A stretch of 36,999 nucleotides of DNA from Burkholderia singularis (GTDB lineage Bacteria > Pseudomonadota > Gammaproteobacteria > Burkholderiales > Burkholderiaceae), in NCBI RefSeq assembly GCF_900176645.1, contig NZ_FXAN01000112.1, positions 1 to 36,999 on the forward strand, given 5' to 3'. The translations under genes were made by a program, and so were the position numbers. Positions 17,202 to 25,491 of the stretch are shown piece after piece. A model generated the notes under the pieces. That model made no database searches, was not told the DNA's origin, and saw nothing but the letters and a program-made list of their open reading frames with translations. Position 1 is the first letter of the stretch. Each line of letters starts with the position of its first letter.

Positions 17202-18353
17202 GTGATCGATCAAGCATCCTCATCGTCCGCCAGACGGCGCGAAAAACGCCCGGCTGTCGGCATCTCGCTGTTTGCCCGTGACGGTCAGGCCATCTGGGAA
17301 AGCGGCATCCATCAAAACATTGCGTTTCTCGCGATGCTGCTCAAGCAATCGGACGCAATCGGCCCGGTTTACTTTCTAAATGGCGGCGACGCGAGCAAGC
17401 TGCCCGACGGGCTCGATTTCGGCGGCCTCGATATTGCGCTCGTCAATCCGCGCGACGTCACGCACGAACTCGATGTCGTGATCGAGATGGGCGCGCAGCT
17501 CGATGTCGGCTGGCTCAACCATATGCGCGCGCTCGGCAAGAAACTTGTCGCATTCTTTGTCGGCCATACTTATGCGGGACTGTGCGAGGCGTCGCTCTTC
17601 GGGCTGCCGTCGAGCCATGTATTCAACGGCGCACGCTTCGATGAAGCGTGGGTACTGCAAAAATCGGAGAAGACGTGCGCGCCGCTGCTACGCACCTCAT
17701 TGCGCACTCCCGTCCATACGATGCCGCACATCTGGTCTTCGTATTTCATCGAGCGCCGCAACGCGCAACTCGCGGCCAAAGGGTTGACCTACGGCTATCG
17801 CCCCGGTCCGCGGCCTTGGCGGCTCGCGATCCTCGAGCCGAACATCTCGGTCGTCAAAAGCTGTCATTACCCGATGCTCGCATGCGAGGAGTTTTACCGC
17901 GCGCAACCGGATGCGGTCCAGCACATGTTCGTCGTCAACGCCATGCACATGAAGTCGCATCCGAGCTTCGTGCATTTCGCGAACGCGCTCGACCTGGTTC
18001 GCGATCACAAGGCCACGTTCGAACCGCGGATCGACCTGCCGTCGTTCCTGTCGTCGCATGCGGATGCCGTCGTGTCTCATCATTGGGAAAATTCGCAGAA
18101 TTATCTGTACTACGACGTGTTGTACGGCGGTTATCCGCTGATCCACAATTCGCCGCTGCTCAACGGCGCCGGCTACTATTACCCGGATTTCGACTCGGCG
18201 GCCGGCGGCCGCGCGCTCGCCAGCGCATGGCAACATCACGATGCGCAGCTCGATGCGTATCGTGCCGCCGCCAACGCGTTGCTGCGCGATGTCGCGATCG
18301 ACAATCCGTGCAACGTCGATGCGTTCGTGATGCGTCTGATTGCAAAAGCTTGA
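17202..18353 (+). CDS. DUF2827 family protein, possible glycosyltransferase (copy 1)
   Basis: The 383-residue cytoplasmic protein has no signal peptide. It shares with the next two paralogues an N-terminal VGISLFxRxGQxxWExGIxQN segment, a central LEPNISVVKSCHYPML, and a C-terminal SHHWENSQNYLYYDVLYGGYPLIHNSPLL followed by GYYYPDFD. I recall this family as DUF2827, mostly from Burkholderia. The two-part layout, with a Rossmann-like first half and a conserved Glu plus GYPLIHN element in the second, resembles a GT-B glycosyltransferase, whose C-terminal domain grips the nucleotide sugar. That is inference. The start is GTG at 17202 with a poor ribosome binding site. Copy 2 begins 15 bp after its stop, so they are co-transcribed. 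Confidence 0.8.
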   Translation: MIDQASSSSARRREKRPAVGISLFARDGQAIWESGIHQNIAFLAMLLKQSDAIGPVYFLNGGDASKLPDGLDFGGLDIALVNPRDVTHELDVVIEMGAQLDVGWLNHMRALGKKLVAFFVGHTYAGLCEASLFGLPSSHVFNGARFDEAWVLQKSEKTCAPLLRTSLRTPVHTMPHIWSSYFIERRNAQLAAKGLTYGYRPGPRPWRLAILEPNISVVKSCHYPMLACEEFYRAQPDAVQHMFVVNAMHMKSHPSFVHFANALDLVRDHKATFEPRIDLPSFLSSHADAVVSHHWENSQNYLYYDVLYGGYPLIHNSPLLNGAGYYYPDFDSAAGGRALASAWQHHDAQLDAYRAAANALLRDVAIDNPCNVDAFVMRLIAKA

Positions 18354-18368
18354 ATCCCGGAGAAAAGC

Positions 18369-19520
18369 ATGTCCGAATCCACCGCTCGCGGCGTGCGTGA
18401 CGGCAGCAAGCGTGTCGTCGTCGGCGTATCGCTGTTCGTTCGCGGCGCGGGCCAATCGCTATGGGAAAACGGCATCTTCCAGAACTGCCTGCTGCTGGTG
18501 CTGCTGTTGCGTCAGTCGCCGCTCGTCGCCGAAGCAGTGCTCGTCAACGGTGGCGGCGGCAATGCGGCCGATCCTCAGATGATGCTCGACGAATGGAACG
18601 TACCGCTGTGGTCGATGGACGAAGCGCTCGCCCGCTGCGACGTGCTGATCGAGATGAGCGCACAGTTCGACGCGAGCTGGATCGCACATTTCCGTGCAAG
18701 CGGCGGCAAGGTGGTCACGATGCGGGTCGGCAACGATTATGTGATCGACATCGAGCGAGCGATGTTCGACAAGCCGCCCGGCTTCCTGTTCTCGGGCGCG
18801 GCCTACGACGGCGTTTGGACGATTCCCGAATTCGAGCGCTCGTGCCGGCACTATCTCGAGACAGGATTGCGCTCGCCCGTCACGATCGTCGCGCACATCT
18901 GGCATCCGATGCTGTTCGACAAGGCCTGTGCAACGCTCGCCCCGCACCTCGAATTCGGCTATCAACCCGGTAAGCCGCGCTGGCGCGTCGCGATCTTCGA
19001 GCCGAACATCTGCATGGTGAAGGCCAGCATGATCCCGATGCTGATCGTTGAAGAAGCGTATCGCATGCAGCCGTCGTTTCTCGAAAACGCGCGCGTGTGC
19101 AACACGCTGCATATGAAAGAACACGCGACGTTCGTGAAATTCGCGACGAACCTCGATATCGTCGCGCATGGCCTCACGACGTTCGAAGGACGCTTCGCGG
19201 TGTATGAGTTCATGGCCGCGTATGGCGACGCGGTGGTTTCGCACACGTGGGAGAACGCGCAAAATTACCTGTACTACGAGCTGTTGTACGGCGGCTATCC
19301 GCTGATCCACAATTCGCCGTTTCTCGGCAAATGCGGCTACTACTACCCGGATTTCAACTGCCAGCATGGCGGTCGCGCGCTCATCGACGCGTTCCGCAAC
19401 CACGATGCGCATCTCGATGCGTACCGGGAAAACGCGCGGGCATTGCTCGACTCGGTCAGCATTTACAACGCCGGCAACATCGCCGCCTATACCGACGCAC
19501 TTGTCGCGCTATATCGATAA
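18369..19520 (+). CDS. DUF2827 family protein, possible glycosyltransferase (copy 2)
   Basis: The 383 residues are the same length as copy 1 and clearly homologous throughout. The start region reads VVVGVSLFVRGAGQSLWENGIFQN, the middle FEPNICMVKASMIPMLIVEEAYRMQP, and the C-terminal signature SHTWENAQNYLYYELLYGGYPLIHNSPFL. The ATG at 18369 follows GGAGAAAAGC, a good ribosome binding site, 15 bp after copy 1. The tandem copies probably arose by duplication but have diverged widely, which suggests different acceptors or donors if they are transferases. No membrane segments are seen. It converges on copy 3, with 84 bp between them and no obvious terminator. Confidence 0.82.
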   Translation: MSESTARGVRDGSKRVVVGVSLFVRGAGQSLWENGIFQNCLLLVLLLRQSPLVAEAVLVNGGGGNAADPQMMLDEWNVPLWSMDEALARCDVLIEMSAQFDASWIAHFRASGGKVVTMRVGNDYVIDIERAMFDKPPGFLFSGAAYDGVWTIPEFERSCRHYLETGLRSPVTIVAHIWHPMLFDKACATLAPHLEFGYQPGKPRWRVAIFEPNICMVKASMIPMLIVEEAYRMQPSFLENARVCNTLHMKEHATFVKFATNLDIVAHGLTTFEGRFAVYEFMAAYGDAVVSHTWENAQNYLYYELLYGGYPLIHNSPFLGKCGYYYPDFNCQHGGRALIDAFRNHDAHLDAYRENARALLDSVSIYNAGNIAAYTDALVALYR

Positions 19521-19604
19521 ACGCGGCGCGCGGCCATGCATCGCATGGCGCGGCATGACGGGGCGTGACGCGGCAAACGCAGGCGTCCGCCGGCCATTGC
19601 CGCA

Positions 19605-20750
19605 TCAGCGGTTTCTGTCGTTGATGAGATTCGCGAGCAGCGTGTCGTATTCGGCAACGAGCGCCGGGCTCTTCGACGTGTAGCGCCGCAGGATCGCCCG
19701 CTGCCGCGCCGTATAGCCTTCCCAGTCGTCGTCGTGCTCGCGCAGCGCGCGCAGCAGCGCGTCGACGCCCGCGGATACGTCGTTGCCCGAATAGTAATAG
19801 CCGAGATCGGGCGCGAGGCTCGCGTTATGGACAAGCGGATAGCCCTGCCAACAAACGTCGAAGTAGAAGTAGTTCAGCGGGTTTTCCCACTGGTGCGACA
19901 CGACGACATCGGAGTACTCGGCGAGAAACGTGGGCGTGTCGTAGCGCCCGACGAAACTCGCCTTGCTCGCGCGCACGATCTCCAGATAGTTCATCAGCAT
20001 CGTGAATTCCGGGCTCTCGCGCGCGAGACGATCGGCGTTCGTCACATGCGTAAATGCGATCGCATCGGGATCGTGGCGATACACCTCGTCGATGATGAGC
20101 AGCGGATAGATGCAGCACTTGACCACGTCGAAGTTCGGCTCCATCACCGTCAGCCGCTTCGCCCGCTTGCCGCTCGGCTGGTATTCGCCATGCCCTGCCA
20201 GAAGCCGCGTGCGCTCGCCGAGAAACATCGGATCCCAAACGAACGGCACGACGCGTGCCGGACAACGCCGCAGCGACTGCAAAAACGGCAACGACGACTG
20301 CGCGATTTGCGGAATCGCCCAAATCTCGTCGTAACCGCGATTGATAAAGAGTGACTCCCACATTCGGCGGCCGAATAAAATCGATTCGACCGCGTTAATA
20401 TATTCGACACCACAGCAATAACTGACGATTTTCACGCCGCGCGCTTTCAAATACGCAGTCTGCTCGCCGTCGATCTGGCCACCAAGCTCGATTAGTACAT
20501 CGAGCGAATCCTTCATTTCGGAAAACGAACGGGTGCCGAAAATCCGGCGGTCCCATGGCAGCGCATCGGTGAGCGGAACATCAGTAGTATTGACGAGTGT
20601 CACGCGATAACCGCGCGACGATTTCATCAACAATTTCGCTAAAAACAGCGCATTTTGCTTGATGCCGTTGATCCACAGGCTCTCATTCGGCTCGCGCAGG
20701 CCGATGGTGATGCCAATACGCAAGCCATTTAAATCGACAGGGGGTGTCAT
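19605..20750 (-). CDS. DUF2827 family protein, possible glycosyltransferase (copy 3, convergent)
   Basis: The 381-residue paralogue of copies 1 and 2 lies on the opposite strand. It shares IGITIGLREPNESLWINGIKQN, VMEPNFDVVKCCIYPLLIIDEVYR and SHQWENPLNYFYFDVCWQGYPLVHNASL, followed by GYYYSGNDV. It is the most divergent of the three: it lacks the LFxR motif near the start and has FVWDPMFL where the others have HIWxxxxF. Separate orientation implies its own promoter in the AT-richer DNA at about 20751-20900, so it can be regulated independently. The function is not known. The same GT-B argument applies. Confidence 0.8.
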   Translation of the reverse strand: MTPPVDLNGLRIGITIGLREPNESLWINGIKQNALFLAKLLMKSSRGYRVTLVNTTDVPLTDALPWDRRIFGTRSFSEMKDSLDVLIELGGQIDGEQTAYLKARGVKIVSYCCGVEYINAVESILFGRRMWESLFINRGYDEIWAIPQIAQSSLPFLQSLRRCPARVVPFVWDPMFLGERTRLLAGHGEYQPSGKRAKRLTVMEPNFDVVKCCIYPLLIIDEVYRHDPDAIAFTHVTNADRLARESPEFTMLMNYLEIVRASKASFVGRYDTPTFLAEYSDVVVSHQWENPLNYFYFDVCWQGYPLVHNASLAPDLGYYYSGNDVSAGVDALLRALREHDDDWEGYTARQRAILRRYTSKSPALVAEYDTLLANLINDRNR

Positions 20751-20908
20751 CGCATGCCGGAGGCAAGGGAAAGTTCGCAGTGTAGCGCGCCGCCCGCCTG
20801 TTGCGTTTTAAGTTCTACCGCCCGCGTCGCGCGCCCCCATAAATGAGTCTAGCGGACATCAAATAATCGGACTGTCAGATATCGTTAAGGTTTGGCGTCG
20901 TCCGGCTG

Positions 20909-22909
20909 TCACTCTTTGCTCAAAATCAACAACTGCGCACCGTCCGCAACCTGATCGCCGACCGCGTACAACACTTCGCCGACGACGCCTGCCGCCGGCG
21001 CGCCGATCGTGTGCTCCATTTTCATCGCTTCCATCACGATCAGCGGATCGCCCTGCTCGACCTTCTGCCCTGGCTCGACGAGCACCGCAATCACCTTGCC
21101 CGGCATCGGCGCGGTGAGGCGGCCCTCGCCCTCGGTCGAATCGGCCGCGTGCTCGAGCAGATTGCGCCATTCGAACGCGCATGCAACGCCCTGGCAGAAC
21201 ACATGGAACGTGTCGCCGTCGACATACACGCGCCCGCCCGTGCGCACGCCACCGAACATCACGTCGAAATCAAGCGGGCCGGCACCGCGCGTCCAAACGA
21301 ACGGCCGGGCAACGCCATCGATCTGCAGCGTTTGCTCGCCATGGTCCTGCGCGTGGCGGACCGTGAGCGCCACGTCGTCAGCGAGTGCGCGCCACTCGAG
21401 CGTGCGCGCATAGCTGCCGTTGAGCCGCCAGTTCGACAACGCGCTCCACGGCGACACGATCTCGCCGCACCGCGCCGCATCCTGCTCGCGCGCGAATAGC
21501 GCCGCGCAGGCCAGCGCGAGCGCGGCAGCGGGCGCATCGCGCGGCGCGAGCAGCGCGTCGCGATGACGCTCGATCAGTCCCGTGTCGAGATCCGCGTCGG
21601 CAAACGGCCGGCTCTCGACGATGCGTTGCAGGAATGCCGCATTCGTCTGCAAGCCGACGACTTCGCATTCGCGCAGCGCGCGCACGAGCGTTGCCAACGC
21701 CTGCGCACGGGTTTCGCCGTGCGCGATCAGTTTCGCGATCATCGGATCGTAAAACGGTGTGATCGCATCGCCCTCGCGCACGCCGCTGTCGATGCGCACG
21801 GCCGCGCCGAGCGCGAATTCCACGCCCTCCGGCAGCCGCAGATGCTTGAGCGTGCCGGTCGACGGCAGGAAGCCGCGCACGGGATTCTCCGCATAGAGCC
21901 GCGCCTCGACCGCGTGCCCGCGCACGCGCAACTGCGATTGCTGCAACGGCAGCGGCTCGCCCGCCGCGACGCGCAGCTGCCATTCGACGAGATCGAGCCC
22001 CGTGACCATTTCGGTCACCGGATGCTCGACCTGCAGCCGCGTGTTCATCTCCATGAAGTAGAACGTATCGCCCGTCATGATGAATTCGACGGTGCCCGCG
22101 CCGACATAGCCGACCGCACGCGCGGCCGCGACCGCCGCCGCGCCCATCGCCTGCCGGACGTTGTCCGGCAGGCCCGGTGCGGGCGCCTCCTCGAGCACCT
22201 TCTGGTGACGGCGCTGCACCGAACAATCGCGATCGAACAGATAAACCGCATTGCCGAACGTATCGCCGAATACCTGCACCTCGACGTGGCGCGGGCGTTG
22301 CAAATATTTTTCGATCAGCACGCGATCGTTGCCGAAGCTCGCGGCCGCTTCGCGCTGGCACGACACGAGCGCCGCAGCAAAATCCTCCGCGCGCTCCACC
22401 ACCCGCATGCCCTTGCCGCCGCCGCCCGCGCTCGCCTTCAGCAGCACCGGATAGCCGATCCGGTCTGCTTCGCGCCGCAACAAATCGGCTGCCTGGTCGT
22501 CGCCGTGATAGCCGGGCACGAGCGGCACCGCCGCGGCCTGCATCAGCGCCTTCGCGGCGGCTTTCGAACCCATCGCCGCGATCGCGTCGATGGGCGGGCC
22601 GATGAACACGATCCCCGCCTCGGCGCACGCACGCGCGAATTCCTCGTTCTCCGACAGGAAGCCATAGCCCGGATGAATCGCCTGCGCGCCGGTCGCCCGG
22701 GCGGCATCGACGATGCGCGCGATTTGCAGATAACTGTCAGCCGCGGCCGCGGCGCCGATATGCACGGCTTCATCGCACGCGGCGACGTGCTTCGCGTTCA
22801 CGTCGGCATCCGAATAAACCGCGACGCTGGCAATGCCGAGACGTTTGCAGGTTGCGGCCACCCGGCACGCGATTTCTCCGCGGTTGGCGATCAGGATCTT
22901 GTCGAACAT
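20909..22909 (-). CDS. liuD: Methylcrotonyl-CoA carboxylase, biotin-containing alpha subunit
   Basis: The 666-residue biotin carboxylase / biotin carrier subunit is one half of 3-methylcrotonyl-CoA carboxylase in leucine and isovalerate degradation. It starts MFDKILIANRGEIACRV, the universal biotin carboxylase start. The ATP-grasp glycine loop is in LLKASAGGGGKGMRVV and FIMTGDTFYFMEMNTRLQVEHPVTE is in the active site. The C-terminus holds the biotinylation motif EAMKMEHT about 40 residues from the end. A 39-residue in-frame upstream extension (to 23026) lacks homology and is rejected. It is fourth in liuABCD, with a 156-bp spacer after liuC that holds no gene. The liuE expected next is not present. 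Confidence 0.95.
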   Translation of the reverse strand: MFDKILIANRGEIACRVAATCKRLGIASVAVYSDADVNAKHVAACDEAVHIGAAAAADSYLQIARIVDAARATGAQAIHPGYGFLSENEEFARACAEAGIVFIGPPIDAIAAMGSKAAAKALMQAAAVPLVPGYHGDDQAADLLRREADRIGYPVLLKASAGGGGKGMRVVERAEDFAAALVSCQREAAASFGNDRVLIEKYLQRPRHVEVQVFGDTFGNAVYLFDRDCSVQRRHQKVLEEAPAPGLPDNVRQAMGAAAVAAARAVGYVGAGTVEFIMTGDTFYFMEMNTRLQVEHPVTEMVTGLDLVEWQLRVAAGEPLPLQQSQLRVRGHAVEARLYAENPVRGFLPSTGTLKHLRLPEGVEFALGAAVRIDSGVREGDAITPFYDPMIAKLIAHGETRAQALATLVRALRECEVVGLQTNAAFLQRIVESRPFADADLDTGLIERHRDALLAPRDAPAAALALACAALFAREQDAARCGEIVSPWSALSNWRLNGSYARTLEWRALADDVALTVRHAQDHGEQTLQIDGVARPFVWTRGAGPLDFDVMFGGVRTGGRVYVDGDTFHVFCQGVACAFEWRNLLEHAADSTEGEGRLTAPMPGKVIAVLVEPGQKVEQGDPLIVMEAMKMEHTIGAPAAGVVGEVLYAVGDQVADGAQLLILSKE

Positions 22910-23065
22910 GGCGGCTCTGGGAATGGGTGAAAGTAACGGGTTCGGTTGACAGCAGGCTGGCGCTGGCCTATCCGGCGGCGCGCGGCATCCGATGCCGGAC
23001 AAACTCGGACATCGGGCGCCCGGCATGCGCCGCGCCTGCGGCGGCGCGTTGCCTTGGCGGCCGGT

Positions 23066-23851
23066 TCACGTGCGCCACGCGGGCGCGCGCTTTTCGAGAA
23101 ACGACGCGATGCCTTCGCGCGCCTCCGCGCCGGCGCGGGTGCACGCGATACGCTCGGCGGTATCGTCGATCAGCGCCGCATCCAGCGGACGCCCCGCCAC
23201 GTCGCGCACCAGCGTCTTGCACGCGCGCACCGCCTGCGGCCCGTTCGCGCACAGCGCATCGGCAAGCTTGGCGACCGTCTCGTCGAGCGCGCTGCCCGGC
23301 ACGCGCTCGTGGACGAAACCGAGCTGCTCGGCTTTCGCGCAATCGAACACCTCCGCGGTCGCAAAATAACGGCGTGCGGCGCGCTCGCCGATTGCACGCA
23401 CCACGTATGGCGCGATCGTCGCCGGAATCAGCCCGAGACGCGCTTCCGACAGGCAGAATTTCACGCCGTCGGCCGCGACCGCGATATCGGACGCGGCGAC
23501 GAGGCCGACTCCGCCCGCATAGGCGTCGCCGTGCACCCGAGCGATCACGGGCTTCGCGCAGCGGTAAATCGCATCGAGCATCCGCGCGAGCTTGCGCGCA
23601 TCCGCGCGGTTCTCGTCGTCGGAGAAGCCCGCCATCTTCTTCATCCAGTTCAGATCGGCGCCCGCGCAAAACGCCGGCCCGCGCGACGCGAGCACCACCG
23701 CGCGCACGCCTTCGTGCGCATCGAGCCATTCGAACGCGGTCGTCAGCTCGGCGATCATCATCTCGTTGAACGCGTTGCGCACGTCGGGACGCGCGAGCGT
23801 GACGGTCGCGACGCGGCCGTCTTCGGTCACTTCGATCGTTTCGTAGCGCAT
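23066..23851 (-). CDS. liuC: Methylglutaconyl-CoA hydratase (enoyl-CoA hydratase family)
   Basis: The 261-residue crotonase-fold enzyme hydrates 3-methylglutaconyl-CoA to HMG-CoA. It has oxyanion-hole segments GPAFCAGADLNWMKKM and GDAYAGGVGLVAASDIAVA, plus FCLSEARLGLIPATIAPYV, as in LiuC and the human AUH enzyme. Two ATGs are possible, at 23857 (MVMRY) and 23851 (MRYE). AGGA lies only one base before the first but seven bases before the second, so I choose 23851. It starts 10 bp after the liuB stop and is co-transcribed and probably coupled with it. Substrate assignment rests on operon context, since the family is broad. Confidence 0.92.
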   Translation of the reverse strand: MRYETIEVTEDGRVATVTLARPDVRNAFNEMMIAELTTAFEWLDAHEGVRAVVLASRGPAFCAGADLNWMKKMAGFSDDENRADARKLARMLDAIYRCAKPVIARVHGDAYAGGVGLVAASDIAVAADGVKFCLSEARLGLIPATIAPYVVRAIGERAARRYFATAEVFDCAKAEQLGFVHERVPGSALDETVAKLADALCANGPQAVRACKTLVRDVAGRPLDAALIDDTAERIACTRAGAEAREGIASFLEKRAPAWRT

Positions 23852-23861
23852 GACCATGTCC

Positions 23862-25469
23862 TCACATCCGGAACACGCCGAAGCGGGTCTCGCCGATCGG
23901 CGCGTTCATCGCCGCAGCAAGGCCCAGGCCAAGCACGTCGCGCGTCTGCGCCGGATCGATCACGCCGTCGTCCCACAAGCGCGCGCTCGCATAGTACGGA
24001 TGCCCCTGGCGCTCGTACTGCTCGCGAATCGGCTGCTTGAACGCCTCTTCGTCGTCGGCCGACCATTGACCGCCCTTCGCCTCGATCCCGTCGCGCCTCA
24101 CCGTCGCGAGCACCGACGCGGCCTGCTCGCCGCCCATCACCGAGATCCGCGCATTCGGCCACATCCACAAAAAGCGCGGGCCGAACGCGCGGCCGCACAT
24201 TCCGTAATTGCCCGCGCCGAACGAGCCGCCGATGATGACCGTGAACTTCGGCACCTGCGCGGTGGACACCGCCGTCACCATCTTCGCGCCGTGCCGCGCG
24301 ATCCCTTCGTTCTCGTATTTGCGGCCGACCATGAACCCGGTGATGTTCTGCAGGAATACGAGCGGAATCTTGCGCTGGCAGCACAGTTCGATGAAATGCG
24401 CGCCCTTCACCGCCGATTCGGAAAACAGAATGCCGTTGTTCGCGACGATCCCGACCGGATAGCCCCAGATGTGCGCGAAACCGGTGACGAGCGTCGTGCC
24501 GAAACGCGCCTTGAATTCGTCGAACGCGGAATCGTCGACGATCCGCGCAATCACCTCGCGCACGTCGAACGGCTTTCTCGTATCGGTCGGAATCACGCCG
24601 TACAGGCTCTTCGCGTCGTAGCGCGGCGGCAGCGGCTCGCGTGCGACGAGCGGCGCCTGAGCACGCGCGCCGAGATGGCCGACGATGCCGCGCGCGATCG
24701 CGAGCGCATGCGCATCGTTCTGCGCGAGATGATCGGCAACGCCCGACAGCCGCGTATGCACGTCGCCGCCGCCCAAGTCCTCCGCGCTGACTTCCTCGCC
24801 GGTGGCCGCCTTCACCAGCGGCGGGCCGCCGAGGAAGATCGTCCCTTGATTCCTCACGATGATCGACTCGTCGCTCATCGCCGGCACATACGCGCCGCCC
24901 GCGGTGCACGAACCCATCACGACCGCGATCTGGGCGATGCCTTCGGCCGACAAATTCGCCTGATTGAAGAAGATCCGGCCGAAATGATCGCGATCGGGAA
25001 ACACGTCGTCCTGGTTGGGCAGGTTCGCGCCGCCGGAATCGACGAGATAGACGCACGGCAGCCGGTTCTCGGCCGCGATCTCCTGCGCGCGCACATGTTT
25101 CTTCACGGTCATCGGATAGTAGGTGCCGCCCTTGACCGTGGCGTCGTTGCACACGATCACGCACTCGCGGCCCGCGATCCGGCCGATGCCGGTGATGATG
25201 CCCGCGCCCGGCGCGTCGTCGTTATACATCCCGTATGCGGCCAGTTGCGACAGCTCCAGAAACGGCGTGCCCGGATCGAGCAGTTGCGCAATCCGATCGC
25301 GCGGCAGCAGCTTGCCGCGCGCCAGATGCTTGTCGCGCGCGGCCTGGCCGCCGCCTTGCGCGAGCCGCTCGATCTTGTCGCGCAGATCGGCGACGAGCGC
25401 CTCGAGCGCGGCGGCGTTCGCGCGGAAATCGTCGGCGCGCGGGTTCAGCTTGGATTCGATGATCGGCAT
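23862..25469 (-). CDS. liuB: Methylcrotonyl-CoA carboxylase, carboxyltransferase beta subunit
   Basis: The 535 residues equal the usual length of LiuB. It transfers the carboxyl group from biotin on LiuD to 3-methylcrotonyl-CoA. Carboxyltransferase landmarks include YLVDSGGANLPNQDDVFPD, GSCTAGGAYVPAMSDE, FLQNITGFMVGRKYE and IIGGSFGAGNYGMCGRA, which form the acyl-CoA and biotin binding clefts. A six-codon in-frame extension to 25487 is possible. I prefer the ATG at 25469 (MPIIESKLNPRADDF), which follows GGAG at about 10 bases and matches homologues. It starts 22 bp after liuA on the same strand. Confidence 0.95.
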   Translation of the reverse strand: MPIIESKLNPRADDFRANAAALEALVADLRDKIERLAQGGGQAARDKHLARGKLLPRDRIAQLLDPGTPFLELSQLAAYGMYNDDAPGAGIITGIGRIAGRECVIVCNDATVKGGTYYPMTVKKHVRAQEIAAENRLPCVYLVDSGGANLPNQDDVFPDRDHFGRIFFNQANLSAEGIAQIAVVMGSCTAGGAYVPAMSDESIIVRNQGTIFLGGPPLVKAATGEEVSAEDLGGGDVHTRLSGVADHLAQNDAHALAIARGIVGHLGARAQAPLVAREPLPPRYDAKSLYGVIPTDTRKPFDVREVIARIVDDSAFDEFKARFGTTLVTGFAHIWGYPVGIVANNGILFSESAVKGAHFIELCCQRKIPLVFLQNITGFMVGRKYENEGIARHGAKMVTAVSTAQVPKFTVIIGGSFGAGNYGMCGRAFGPRFLWMWPNARISVMGGEQAASVLATVRRDGIEAKGGQWSADDEEAFKQPIREQYERQGHPYYASARLWDDGVIDPAQTRDVLGLGLAAAMNAPIGETRFGVFRM

Positions 25470-25491
25470 CGCGTAGGCTCCACGCACGAAA

